Below, in pieces: positions 11,265 to 22,250 of a stretch of 58,618 nt of DNA (position 1 is its first letter; every line of letters starts with the position of its first letter). Where the stretch lies: positions 1-58,618 of the forward strand of contig VXIS01000308.1 in the NCBI GenBank assembly GCA_008704415.1, written 5' to 3'. The position numbers and the translations under genes were made by a program. The notes beneath the pieces are model-generated. The model searched no databases, had not been told where the DNA came from, and worked only from the letters and a program-made list of their open reading frames with translations. The DNA is from Sphaerosporella brunnea (Eukaryota > Ascomycota > Pezizomycetes > Pezizales > Pyronemataceae).

Positions 11265-11765
11265 TAATGAGTGGGGAACTCGGACGTCGGTGAGGTTTGA
11301 TTTGTATATACAAGCGCGCAGAATCTCACGTGCTTCGACCTCCTCCTTTGGCACTGGCTCGCGCATGGCAAATTGTATGGTGGCTCGAGACGAAGCTCGA
11401 GGTTTCCAGGCTCGCCTCAGCGCAGCGAGCCGATGTCGTGAGAAGCAGAGCCTGCACAAGCCGGCGTATGTCCATCACTATCCCCATCGTGGGTGTTGGC
11501 TTCGGTGACTCTGGGGCCGACCGTGGCGAGTGAAGTCTGCGGCGATGGCCCGCGGGTCCTTTCTGCTCTGCCACTTCGTTGCCCGGGTCGAATGAGGGGC
11601 GTGTTGTTTCATTGTGTCAACCACCACGGGCAGGAGTGATGGTCAGTGAAGCTACTTTGCGCGTGGGGTCGCCGTAGCGATTTTCAGTGGCTTTAGAACG
11701 AGCAAAAACACAGCAAAAACTGACCAACCCTTCATATGCACATATCTCTCTGTCAATTTCACCAG
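11265..11765. other. No gene seen; likely upstream region of the following gene
   Basis: Mixed short ORFs on both strands. A pyrimidine-rich acceptor-like sequence (tttcaccag) at its right end opens the exon that follows. Confidence 0.35.
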
Positions 11766-12188
11766 GCAAAACAACACCCACAATTGGCACATCGCTGGTC
11801 CCGGTGTGACCATCATCACCTGGACCATCGTTCAAAACGTGGTTGCTGGGAACGCCCAGAACGTCATCATCCAAGCAGCCGGGCAACAACTACTGGCCGC
11901 CGCCGCCGCCGCAGCAGTAGCAGCCACCCCTGCACAACCGGCCGCTACTCACAGATCCACCCCCTCCACCCCGGCCGGCAATTATCGCCCCGGTGATTTT
12001 ACCTGGCTTTAGAACGATCGAACCATGCAGAACGACGACAACAACAACAACCACATTTGGAACATGGTGTGACGGTCATCACGGGGACCATCATCGGAAA
12101 TGTAGTCCCTGGAAACGCGCAAAACGTCATAATCCAGCAGTACGGCCAGCCGAGCAACAACGACTGGCTGCGGCCGGGGCCGCAGGGC

Positions 12189-12683
12189 CAGGGCTGTCAA
12201 AAGTCCGGCCAGCCCGGCTTTGAGCGCGGCCTGAACCGGACCGATTGAAACGGGCTTTTGAAATCACGGCCCGTTTGGACCAGGCTTTTTGGATCGAGAC
12301 CCAGGCGCCTACGGGCACCGGCGTGGCCTAGAAGTACCCAGCGCCCGCCGGGCCCGCCAGACAGCTGTAGTTTTTTGCTTACACATACATCAAGGAAAGA
12401 AACATGAACGTGAGATACAGATTCAACAACCTGAAAGACCTGCAGATACCCCTCCATGTCCGCACCCCGCTCTTCCAAGTCACTCAGCATACGCCCCGCG
12501 TTCGACACAATGGCCGACCCGACCTTAATCCAGGATACAGGGCACCGGCAGGGACCTGTCAGATATCCAGGTTTTTCTTATGCCGGCCCCAGCCTGTCGG
12601 GCTTGGCACCTCACCGGCCCGACCTGACTCACTCCGTGGGGCCCCATTTGACCTGGCGGCCGGCCGGACTATTGACAGCCCTG
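12189..12683 (+). mobile_element. CAGGG element copy 4 (left member of a composite)
   Basis: 495-bp element with good ends: CAGGGCTGTCAAAAGTCCGG left and ggactattgacagccctg right. Its own flanks (cgcagggc and ctcaccac) do not match each other. It carries a 103-residue version of the family's minus-strand ORF (12508-12197). Confidence 0.82.
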
Positions 12684-12908
12684 CTCACCACACCAGATGT
12701 TTTGCTCACCGCCAAAAACCCCCTCCATGCCCCGCCACCAAGCCCCCTCTATGCCCTACCCCCAAGCATACGACAGTCGCTGGCACTACTACAACAGAAA
12801 GCGGTAGCAAAGGGATTGATCTCCTGCTTCCGTGGCACGGCAGCGAAGGGAGCGATTTCTTGCTTCCGCTGCGCCGACCACGACCGCACAGGACGACCAT
12901 GTTGAAGC
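12684..12908 (+). other. 225-bp segment held between CAGGG copies 4 and 5
   Basis: GC-rich and open in two frames (Pro/Thr-rich on plus, Gly/Ser-rich on minus). It resembles neither flanking element and neither side of the interrupted gene. It is the segment that would have been carried if copies 4 and 5 moved together. No function visible. Confidence 0.5.
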
Positions 12909-13536
12909 CAGGGCTGCCAATAGACCGGCCAGTGCGGCTGTCGGCGAGGTCTGAACCCGTTTGAACTAAATGGGCTTTTCAAATTGAGGCCCGTTTGGAC
13001 CAGGCATTTTGGACCGGGATCCAGGTGCCCTCGGGCGCCGGATTGGCTGCGTGACATGCAGGCGCCCCCCGGGCCCGCCAGGCACCCGAACTATCTACCG
13101 TTGTTTTCAATAACCCAAGAACCCAGAGACAACGTCAAACTGAGTCCCCCACAACCTGCAAGCATTCCACCCAAAAACCACCAGTCATTCCCTCTCCGCT
13201 GCCCGAGTTTTCAAACTTCCCTCACGGAAATGGGACCTCCACATCAATACGTATTCGGTGACGAGGGAAACGGCACGGCACACAAAAACCAGTAGACGGT
13301 GTCTCGGGATACCGATAACCGGCCAGGGATGCCGCGGTTTCAACCACTTAGAGCGTTCGGAGATTGCCCCGTGACCGGCTCGATCAGCATATCTGCACCC
13401 CCCGGCGCCTGTCAGGCATCCAGACATTGACAACGTCGCCCGGAGCCTATCCGACAAGCGCGACACGCGCCCCAGCCCGGCCTAGTTTGTGGGGCCCCGT
13501 TTGCCCCGCGGGCCGGCCCGTCGATTGGCACCCCTG
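12909..13536 (+). mobile_element. CAGGG element copy 5 (right member of a composite)
   Basis: 628-bp element of the same subfamily as copy 2. Left end CAGGGCTGCCAATAGACCGG, right end cgattggcacccctg. Its left flank (gttgaagc) and right flank (cgcaggtc) differ, but the right flank matches the left flank of copy 4 (cgcagggc) at 7 of 8 positions. Confidence 0.8.
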
Positions 13537-14811
13537 CGCAGGTCCCGCAGCCAACGCAGCAGCAGCCACACCCGCCCAACCGTCCGCAGCAGCGGCCCCC
13601 CCGCCGAACCGACCGCGGCGACTCCCCGCTGCAGCCCCTCACAACCCTCCGCCCGTGCTCCCAGTTCACCAGCCGGTGCCTCCACACCCTCCACCACCGC
13701 CACCCCCGCCTCCACCCGCGACGGCAATTGCCATCCATGTGCTTCTTTTCCGGATCGGTGCCCGAGCACCCTCCCTCACCTTTCACCTTCACCTTCACCA
13801 TAAATATCACGACCATGGACATATTACGAATGGCACCGAAGCAGAAAAAACTCCCCCAAAGGGAATATACGAGGCCGCGGGGGTTGAGAAGTCGCCCGGC
13901 CACCACCTACATATTCTACTCATCCAGCACGCGCGAGACAATGGCTGGCAGAGCATTCCTGGTTGGCGAAGGCGGTTCTTGGGCGAGGCGACGGAGCGCC
14001 CGGTGCTCCTCCGCAACTCGGCCAATATGGCCAGGGTGTACGAGGTGCACCCGGTCCTGTACATGTCCAGCGTTGAGACGATGTTGTACAAATTTGTGGA
14101 TGGGTTTCGGCAATATGCCACGCTGAACCCTGATGCTGCCTGGTACTGTGTGGTGCTTCCGGCCTTCCCCAACCAAGCACCACTCGACTTCACCGTTCAG
14201 TCGATCTTCCCTGCCGCTGCCCCTGGTGCAGGTGCTGCTGGTCCTCCGCCTGCGAATTCCACCGCCACCATTTCTCCTCCGAGTCTCATTCCGACGACTG
14301 CCGGTGCTTTTACTCCCACCACCAACGCCGACGCCGCCATGGCCGACAGGATAACCGCTGCCACCGACAGAATTAGCGCCGGTGCGGCAGGTATTACCGC
14401 CGTCACAACCGCCGCCTCAATCCGGCCACCACCACAGCGACTGAAACCGACCCCGCAAGAGCTTTGAGGGCATGATGCACCGCCTCAAGAACATTGTGGC
14501 CTCATTCCATGACCACACCAAGCTCGCGATCTGTGCGAGACTTGAAGCAATTCTCACCAACCCTGCCTTCAGGGACGAGGACGCTGCCGAAATCTTCGTG
14601 GAGAAATCCGAGGTCAAGGTTGTGAAATTCCAGGCCTACTGTGAGCTTCAATTGGCGAATTCGTTGGAGGTCAAGCTTGCCCTCCTTTTGTCAATGTAAT
14701 CACGCCTATTTAGAAAAATGTATATGGTTGCGCGGATATTATGACCCCTCGTTGTTGTTTTCACGATTGCTTTTTTTGAGATTAAAATATGTACATCAGC
14801 CCTCAAAAAAC

Positions 14812-14955
14812 CTAATTGTATACCACGTTCAGACAACGCCCGTCTCTTCCAGATGTCGTCTCTGGCAACAGCACGCTGACACGATCACCGCTTGTTGCGC
14901 GGGACAGCGCCACATATAGTCGTCCGTGACGCTGGCACAAGCCAGACCACTCGGG
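14812..14955 (-). pseudogene. C-terminal fragment of a Helitron/PIF1-type helicase
   Basis: The minus strand encodes GRLYVALSRATSGDRVSVLL, which is the last conserved helicase motif of PIF1-like helicases, including Helitron Rep-helicases (GQLYVALSR type). It is followed by a short tail ending LNVVYN and a stop, the usual Helitron protein end. Nothing upstream of about 14960 matches the helicase, so only the last 45 or so residues remain. The rolling-circle nuclease part is absent. Confidence 0.68.
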
Positions 14956-15056
14956 TAGGGGGTTCCGGGTTGGGATTTTGGATGCGGCTGGGACGGGGTT
15001 GATCACTCGGACGACGTGGGGAAGGAGTGATTAACCCGGATATGGGGTTCCGGGTT

Positions 15057-15277
15057 TGTTGAGTATAGAGTGACGGTGATAGCGTCACTCTATCCTCTCT
15101 CTATATGGGGTCCGAGTATAAACTACACTACTAGATAAAAGATGTAGTTAGATTAAGGTTTGGAGCTAGCGAGCCGTTACTGCTCTTAAGGTGCAGTAAC
15201 GGCGCTTAGCTCCTTACCTTCAATATATTTCATCTACCTACGTTTTTAGTGTCCACTGCGTGAAACCTATCGTCAAC
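15057..15277 (+). mobile_element. LTR of a TGTTGAG...TCAAC retroelement, with a possible tRNA primer site
   Basis: Starts TGTTGAGTATAGAG and ends CCTATCGTCAAC. It contains a near-perfect hairpin (CCGTTACTGC and GCAGTAACGG around TCTTAAG, 15173-15201). Related LTRs lie at 30171-30352, 37367-37519 and 41896-42010. It is followed directly by GGGTTATGAGCCC (15278-15290), complementary to the anticodon arm of initiator tRNA-Met, a primer site used by many copia elements. Alternatively it is a solo LTR, because gggtt occurs on both sides (15052-15056 and 15278-15282). No Gag or Pol follows. Confidence 0.62.
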
Positions 15278-15294
15278 GGGTTATGAGCCCGGTG

Positions 15295-16289
15295 CTACGG
15301 CATGACTAAGAACAGACAACATCCGCGGAAACATATGACAGCGTTACCGGCAAGAGAGGTAGCGACAATGTCTGCATAGACGCCGCTGCGGACAAGCTTT
15401 GGCTGCGCGGATACAACTGGAGCTTGGGAGATTGTTTGACTTAGGAGCTTGGAGGATCGTTTACGGACCGGAAAGAAACAATCGTAGCTCATGGACAGCC
15501 TGAGTTGTGGGCTCAGAACATGATTCACAGTTGCTCTACGTCCAGCCTCCCCATGGGTGGCGAATTCGTTCGCTGTGAAGCACTTGATGCGCCGGCATGT
15601 GGCGAGTGTAACACGCGTTCGGCTGCAGTTGGAGCGCTGTGGGTGCCATCTGACGGTGAAAAAGATGTTGAATTGTTTCACACGAAAGGCTGACTATCAG
15701 GGAGGGGGCACCCTCCATAAGAAAAAAACTACCCTGCAACCTCTGCGCAGACATGGAGCGCAGTCCAGATGGCTGGAGATTTAGCTTTGCGTGTCCATCC
15801 CTTCACTCGCGGACTGAGTGTTTTTTAGTGCCACAAAGAAAAAGCAGCAATGTGAAGTGGTAATTGCCAACAGTAATGATCCGTTACGAGGCTTCGATGA
15901 CCTTGTTTTCGGTGAGGGGTCCTAACATCTGGTCAAGTTTCACCCTTTATGACGGGATAGCAGACACCTGCCATGGCATATGTAAAGCCGCGGTTTCTCC
16001 CGGTAAAAATGCCGATAATTACCGCCCGTTGCCACAGAGCTGGCTGGGTTTCCGTATCCTACGCACCTGTTCCAGTTGTTTTCTACCGGAAACCTCATGC
16101 ATGGTTGTCCAATGTTTTCAATCCGTCATGATGTAGTCACGCTAGCGCGGTCATGTCGCTCCCGTCGTAATTAACTTTGCCCTGGGTAAGGTGCAAATGG
16201 GCAGATGAGGTATTCTCAGGAAAGAAAAGGTTGATTCCGTTAGTAGCAGAAAAAGGCTGGGGGGCAACAGACACACATTGATATTTTCT
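15295..16289. other. No gene seen
   Basis: The longest frame (15681-15295, minus) has no recognisable domain. Nothing else was identified. Confidence 0.35.
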
Positions 16290-16299
16290 TCCTGCAGTC

Positions 16300-16900
16300 A
16301 CCGTCTGTGTGCCCTGGATGCTTGGCCGTTCCGGCTGACTCCAGACCTACCAAGCAGCTCAGTCATCCGCTTTTTGCGGTCTGTAAACGCCCAGATTTTC
16401 AGCATCCTCCCCATTTCGTCGTGGCCAAGATGCTGGCGCCCTTCTCGATGCGCATCCGCGCCAACATCACATGCTGGAACTTGCCTGCTCAATGCAACGG
16501 CTTGATTTGGAAAGAATCGCGGTCCGTTACGTCAGCGCCGCTCCTAATGACCAGCCCCACGACCGCAATATGTCCCTTCAAGAGCAGTGTGGTCCCCCCC
16601 CCGGTCAGTGGCCAAGACATCTTTCCCTGCCTCAATGAGCAACTGCGCAACCGCCGCATGGGTTTATGTCGACCTCTGTGCCCGGGAAGTCGCCGTTTGG
16701 TCCCGGCTGAATGAATAGCTGGCCGCGAAGTGCAACAGCGAGTATGGAACCTTGCGCTCCCGGGTTCGACATGCCGTGGTGCATTCGACAGGGAGCTGCT
16801 CCTCGCGGTGATACTTCACCGGAGGCAGGTTATCGTTGCCGTTCAACAGGCCGTACAGATAGGGCTCGGGGTTTACCACACTTTTGGGTCGCATACATCA
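16300..16900 (-). pseudogene. Ankyrin-repeat protein relic
   Basis: Minus-strand fragments match consecutive ankyrin units: SLLHFAA near 16720, then AVAQLLIEAGKDVLATD (about 16655-16605) and, in another frame, GHIAVVGLVIRSGADVTDRD (about 16580-16520) followed by PLH-x-AGKFQHVMLARM. These follow the family consensus of a TPLHxAA turn, a GHxxVVxxLLxxGAD pair of helices and a D-containing loop. At least one frameshift and two stops separate the units. The protein is inactive. Ankyrin repeats mediate protein binding; no partner domain is left. Confidence 0.5.
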
Positions 16901-17111
16901 TGCTGCAAGGGGAAGGAGCCCAGCAAACCAATTTTGCCCGGCGGGGCAGCCACCCTACACGGAACATTGCTACCATGGTTCCCGGGCGGTTTAAACCTGG
17001 ACCTTCACTGGTTTGGCATTGCTTGGAGTACACAGATTTGAAGTCACGCGTCGAGGAACGTTGAGTGTAGAGTTTTGACTGGCTGCAGCGAGCGCCGAGC
17101 GAGCGAGAGGG

Positions 17112-17411
17112 TTGATCTTCTCAAGTGATACCACACCGACACGGGCCAATCGATTGAAGTTCGCCGCAGCAATGGCCAAAATCACCATCCTCGACGGTGG
17201 CAAGATGGTTGGCTTCCAGATAAAGGACACTGAGGAAGATAGGGCACAGGGCAAGAAGGTCTTCGCGCGGGTCCCACTGCCACCGGAGAGTTTCATCGAG
17301 GCGGTTGCGATCGTGCGTTCCAACTGCCCGCACGCTGCCGGACGGATCCCAAGCGTCTCGGCCCGGGAGTCGTCGCTGATGAGTTTGGTTGGAAATGTTT
17401 CGCCAGAGTAG
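17112..17411 (+). CDS. Hypothetical 99-residue protein
   Basis: Open from ATG 17112 to TAG; a second Met at 17172 begins MAKITILDGGKMVGFQIKD. The codons end mostly in G or C, which favours this strand over a longer minus-strand frame (17569-16991). The sequence is a mixed alpha/beta pattern with an acidic-basic middle and a Ser-rich end. No domain recognised. It ends about 170 bp before the telomere-like motif that precedes the REase-kinase gene; no shared operon-like control can be inferred. Confidence 0.4.
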   Translation: MIFSSDTTPTRANRLKFAAAMAKITILDGGKMVGFQIKDTEEDRAQGKKVFARVPLPPESFIEAVAIVRSNCPHAAGRIPSVSARESSLMSLVGNVSPE

Positions 17412-17582
17412 AGAGGGTTATTGATGCGTATCGCGACGGGGAGGTCTACGGAACGTCTGGATCGAAAGATCAGGAGTGTGAAAGCCACCAGGAATTTTGG
17501 ATGGGAATTTGTGTGTTTTTTTTTCTCGGCCGGGTGTTTATTCAGCGGTAGCGACACGTGATTCAACACAACGTGCTCCGGG

Positions 17583-17597
17583 TAACCCTAACCCTAA
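17583..17597 (+). repeat. Short interstitial telomere repeat (CCCTAA orientation)
   Basis: Two and a half CCCTAA units (taaccctaaccctaa), 59 bp before the ATG of the following REase-kinase gene. It may be a scar of a telomere event or a promoter site for a TTAGGG-binding factor. Confidence 0.85.
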
Positions 17598-17656
17598 ATC
17601 CGTGAAGGTCCACGTTTGAAACGCACGGAACCACGTCCAACCCCCAACCGCACACC

Positions 17657-19803
17657 ATGCCGGACACCCTGCAATTGATCGTCGGCGAGACCCCCCCACC
17701 ACCGCCGCTGTCTGCCACAGACGACCTACGCACGTCGCTCGTGGGCTCGCTGCAGGATGCGTACCTCAGCGAGCGACCGATCGCGGCCCTTTTCGACGGT
17801 GAGTGTTCAAGTACCCGCAGAGGTGATGGCATCACTCGCTGACTGCGGTTGCGTGCAGTCTTGCTCCCGTATTTGACCGCGGGGCCTGAGCACGCTCGTC
17901 TCGCGCGCTGCTTTGAAGTCGTGAAAACAGTCAACGCGGTAGGTCCACACGATTGCACTTTGCGCTGGCGCGCTCGTTGACGTGGGCAGATCAAACAACC
18001 GTATTTGCTCCGTATCGATCAACTGGAGCGCGATGCTGCGGCGCACACCGCGATCCTGGAGGAAGCGAGGAATGCGCACAAGGCACAGCTGGATCAGCTC
18101 AGGGGCGAACATCAAAACCAGCTGCTGCAACTGGAGGGACAGCATGAGAAACAACTGATGGTGGTGAAAGAAGGAAATGACGCCGCGATGAGCAAACTGC
18201 AGAAAAGTTTGGAGCACACCGAGACCGAGCTGCTGTGTCTCCAAGAACAGATCAACAGGAAAGGAACTGTCAATATTTTTGACGGTGAGTGAGCCTCGAT
18301 TGCCGCTCGGCGAAGGTTCGCTGCATGCAACTAATCTATTCGTGACGCCGTCCAGGCTCGATCACCCGTGCAGAGCTGTGGAAGAAAGTGATTGCGAACG
18401 TGGATGAGCGTGACCTCCATCGGCGCCTCCCGTCCGTACCGATCGCGCTTTCGCCCAGCGAGCGATCTAAAGTGGCCGACTTTCTCCGCCGCTTCAACGC
18501 GAAAACGTGGACGCGTGAAGGCCCCGCGTTCTACAAGGCAGTCCTTGCCTTGATGCGCCCCATGGTGAATGCGCCGCGTTTGGGAGACAAAATACCTGGC
18601 ATTGAACTACTTGACACTCACGCCCGAAAGGATCTTTTCGCCAATACGTGTACGCCAGACCTGGTCATCAGCACTGCGGGGCAGAGGAAAGCGCTTGCCC
18701 ACGCACTCTACGGCATAATGGAGCTGAAGATCTGCGAAGACGATGAGCTGGAAACCGCGACCCACCTTGGCCAGGCGTACGACTACCTCTGCAGGGTCCA
18801 GAAGGCGCAGCCCGAGCGGCGGAAATTCTTCGCCGTGTTGTCCAACGTACGGAAAAACGTGATTATCACGTTGGAGAAGACGTTTGTCGCCAAGTATTGC
18901 GCCGTCGACTTGCGCACGCTTATCCTCTACCTCCGCCACGCTCTGGCCCCGCAGACAGGGGTGTCCGATTTCAAGCCGCCGCCGTTTGTCTTCTCTCTCC
19001 CGTCTGAAGATTTCACCAGGCTTCTTGGTTCGTCGAACCGCAACGTGGTCGCTGCGTTTAAATTCGAGGGCAAGGTCATCGCCGTCAAACGCACTACTGA
19101 GGCGTTCAAAATAGGGGTTGCGCACGAGATTGCGATTTTGCGCAGGATCATGTGCACCTCCGGCCGCCCCCTTTCACTGCCGGCTCTGGAGTACGCTTTG
19201 CCCGACGGACATGAGTTCGGCATGACTCCAGTCGGGCAGCCATTCACCCTGGCGTCGCTCCCGTCCGCGACTGCCATGCAGGACACGCTGCGGGACATCT
19301 TGTCGGGCCTGCAGTGGCTGCACAGCATTGGCATCATACATCGCGATGTCCGCCTGGACAACGTTGTAATGCACACGCACGACAGAAGCCTGCGCCCGAC
19401 GATCATTGACTTCGACCACGCAGTCCATTTCAAGCCGGGCAAGCCCGAAGAGGTCAACTATCGCGGCGGCCTCATCTGCTGCCCACCCGACCTCGTCTGC
19501 AACCCCCAGTTTGACATCACCTCGGACACGTACGTCCCCCTGCCGCGCCACGACTTCCAGGCCTTCGTCCTGCTGGTCCTGCAGTGCCTGTTTCCGTCGA
19601 GGTTTAAGGGATTCCGGTCGTACAGGCTCATGCAACGTAGCAGCGAGGAGCGCAAAGAGCTTATTAACCTCTGGGGCGAGCTGAAGGCGAGCGTGGTGTG
19701 GTCAAGGTTTGTGGCCGAAGTTATGGACCGGGATGACGTCGATTGCGGGCTGCTGGAACAGATGGCGCAGGTTTATTTGTTTCCGAAACGTGTGACGCGG
19801 TAG
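17657..19803 (+). CDS. Crinkler-like protein: coiled coil, REase-like domain, protein kinase domain
   Basis: Four exons: 17657-17798, 17859-17938, 17990-18284, 18356-19803. All introns have GTGAGT or GTAGGT donors and AG acceptors; the last has a CTAAT branch. The total is 654 residues. The N-terminus is Pro-rich, then helical; residues about 80-165 form a Gln/Glu/Leu coiled coil. Residues about 215-400 hold a PD-(D/E)xK-like nuclease pattern: PD at 273-274, E295-L-K297, then a conserved GQAYDYL helix. Residues about 405-620 are a kinase: Lys417 (IAVK), a Glu in HEIAIL, H501-R-D503 (IHRDVRLDN), and D524-F-D in place of DFG. This REase-kinase order is known from Crinkler-RHS-type effectors; role in self/non-self conflict or as a secreted or nuclear effector is inference. 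No signal peptide is evident. Paralogue at 46592-48941. Confidence 0.82.
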
Positions 19804-21840
19804 CCTAAGATGTAGAACTGCAAGCTTTGAGAACAGGCAGCGTTTGCAAAACCCCGCAATTGAACCGCTATAAGCTTTCTTGTCTAGGTCGGGGCCATTG
19901 CCTTTCAGGCCTCGTTTGCTGCCGTGATTGTCGAGCCTAGCCTTTGTATCGCGATGGCGGATCGTATCTTCGTAGTCGCGTTCTCGGGGCGTTTGCCCAG
20001 AAGTATTATTTGATGCCATTCCCGCCATCTGTGTGCAGGATCTGGCTTCTTCAACCCAACATGTCAGTGCGTGCTTGATTGCGTGTGTGCAAACGTACGC
20101 CCAGAATAGTATGCCAGGCCGTGCGGTGGTGGCGGGGAGTAATATCGACGTAACGGCCGCTTCAGGGCGGATCAACGCACAGCAGATCGCCGGTTATCCA
20201 GGATCGACGATGATGTAGTCGCTCTTGAAACGTTCCACAGTCTCCCGGTAAACAGAAAGTGATTGCGGCGGCTTGCGGGGCACTGCTGAGGCAAGGTGTT
20301 GTAATACAGCATTTCAGTCAGACATTTGGGCAGCCGCAATCGTTTCTGTCCGCAGTATGGCTCGACGCTGATGATACACCCGCTTGGCTGTCGGCTTGGG
20401 GCAGGCCTTTGTCGAACGCCGGTGCGCAGTAATGGGTATGGACACCGAGCGCTCAGCAGGCTGGCCGTCTCCGCGACCGGCAATGTCGGTCGAACGTTAC
20501 GAACCCGCACTTGAGGGCGTAGATTACATTGAATGCCAGTGCCAGCTCGGGGAATCAAGCCGCTACCGGAACGCCAAGTTGAGCGTAGTAGTTGCCGTAG
20601 CTAAGACAGGAATTCAACTGTGCCTCCACGCTGTTGCTAAATGCGAAACAGCTGGCAAAGTTCTGTGTCGCCGTCGATACAGCTTGGCGCAGCATGTGAT
20701 CGGGAATTACACCCGCCATCAATCGGCCTTGCCGCAGTCCTTCCGAGCTATCGCGTGGGGAAGAATTCGATTGCGCGAGGTTCACTCAAACACTTCCGGT
20801 ATGCGATGAACCCACGGAATCCTTATCTGGGCGGGGCTACCCTACGCTCTGCCGGCAGATTCTGTACTCCAGCTTGGTATCAGAAGCTCTTCGCCTTCAA
20901 CGCGGCCGGTCAACGTGACCGCAACAGTCCTGCCTTCGCTGTAGCGTGATCTCTACCTTCAGCCACAGCCTCTAGAGTAGCTCCAACAAAAGCACACACC
21001 GCGGTTGCGAAAGGGGTTGATCAACACAAGCGAAATCCCAGCACAGACCAGCAGCTCTTCAGGTTAGCTCTCCGCAGCCCGCGAGCCACTCCGAGCGTAT
21101 CTACTATCTACTTCCTGACTGAACCTGGAAGCTCGAGCTACCGTGAGAGGCCCGTCAAACTAGCTCGCAGCAACGGATACTGTTTTGAAGCACGGGCTCG
21201 AGGGCGATCATCAGCCCCTCGGGGTGGAAGAACCAGATTTGGCCTGGTGGGATATTGCCGGTTCTGCAGTTGTTCGGAAAATCCCTGCCTCCCCTCGCAG
21301 TTATTTGTGACCTTTCTGTCTTGGGCCTGGATAGTGGCACAGTGTTCTCCACGGCCGGTGATCCAATCCTAGTGACTGAGCGGTGCGACAGCCCTGAAGA
21401 GGAGCTCAGACCCCCTCGGCAACTGAATTTGGACCCTCCAGAACGCCATGGTGACTGTGAATCTCTCTACCTTCCCCAGCTGTACCCTCAGCGTCTGACT
21501 CAGTATCCGCCTCGGTGCCAGAATCACAGTCTTTAACCAGTCCACGCTTCGCTTTCCTGCGAAACATTATTCTTCTCCCATCAAGAAAGGCGCTGTAAGG
21601 CGCGCTCCGCTGCCCGCTGGGTGTGCGGCTTCCAGCTGCTTCATGAAACGTATCTAGACGCAGGAATCAACGCGAGTTCTTTGGGCTTTCAGCATGATAC
21701 CTCATGCTTACGTCGTTGTCCACTGATTTTATTGTCGGACGCGTGAATCGCATCGTGCTCTGCGTCTGCAGGACCCGCAGCAGCCGCCCTCTGGGCGAGC
21801 CGGTGATTGACGCCAGACCCGCCGACACGCTCAATCTTTT
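19804..21840. other. No gene seen
   Basis: Only short, overlapping frames on both strands. No recognisable domain or shared repeat. Confidence 0.4.
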
Positions 21841-22250
21841 GTACTGGGTCGCGGTTGGTCAAGATGAGACGTGAGGACGGGCGGTGAGAGGTTCATGGGG
21901 GGTGGGTTGTGGTGGCAGCATGATCCCTCCCTGGTGATTGAAGGGCGTTCCCTGGTCAATATCGTTGGCGGCATGGTAAAGATACTTTGAAGGACATGGG
22001 TTTGCCCCACACTGTGCAACAGAAGGTTCGGACAACCTTCGTCGTTCATCCAGTTCAGTTGAACCTCACTGCGCCGCAGTCGACGGACTTTGATGCGTCG
22101 ACATGGCTGGCTACGCTGAGATTGGCGATTAGCGAACCCCGTGGGAGCGGTGGTGGTGGTTTTGGTGTGTTGATCGCAACGAGTAGGACTGAACAGGACC
22201 CACAAACAACGCGCGGTAAGAAACGGTCTCTGAATGCTTTCAATCCTTAA
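21841..22250 (+). other. Coding-like remnant of unknown function
   Basis: One plus frame (about 21900-21985) encodes a segment with HDPSLVIEGRSLVNIVGG and is followed, after a one-base shift, by 21987-22250 with TTFVVHPVQLNLTAPQ and a Gly-rich stretch. The join looks like a frameshifted gene fragment. No family recognised. Confidence 0.25.

Larger units (their letters stand above)
11766..14699 (+). pseudogene. Pro/Ala/Gln-rich gene with duplicated module, interrupted by paired CAGGG elements
   Basis: Two tandem exon modules, each after an acceptor-like AG (11765 and about 12029), encode GVTIITWTIVQNVVAGNAQN and GVTVITGTIIGNVVPGNAQN, preceded by an Asn/His/Trp stretch. The first module ends in stops; the second runs in frame to 12180, where the paired elements begin (12189-13536). 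On the far side the same frame resumes in a Pro/Gln/Arg stretch. Downstream the best frame shifts; 13830-14467 encodes a folded-looking segment containing VYEVHPVLYMSSVETMLYKF, then an Ala/Thr/Pro linker, and 14472-14699 a helical end. A frameshift or unrecognised intron separates the last two. The alternating V/I/T pattern of the modules would suit stacked beta strands. Family not recognised; probably inactive. Confidence 0.45.

Noticed and set aside
13364..14467. A 367-codon plus-strand ORF taken as one gene
   Set aside because: Its first third lies inside CAGGG copy 5 and reads the transposon, so the start is artificial. Only the part after about 13540 is treated as gene remnant.
15295..15681. 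A 128-codon minus ORF as a zinc-finger or helicase fragment
   Set aside because: Spacing of Cys and His fits no known finger, and no helicase motif is present.
16991..17569. A 192-codon minus-strand ORF opposite the small plus gene
   Set aside because: Third-position G/C preference and a more natural protein favour the plus strand at 17112-17411.
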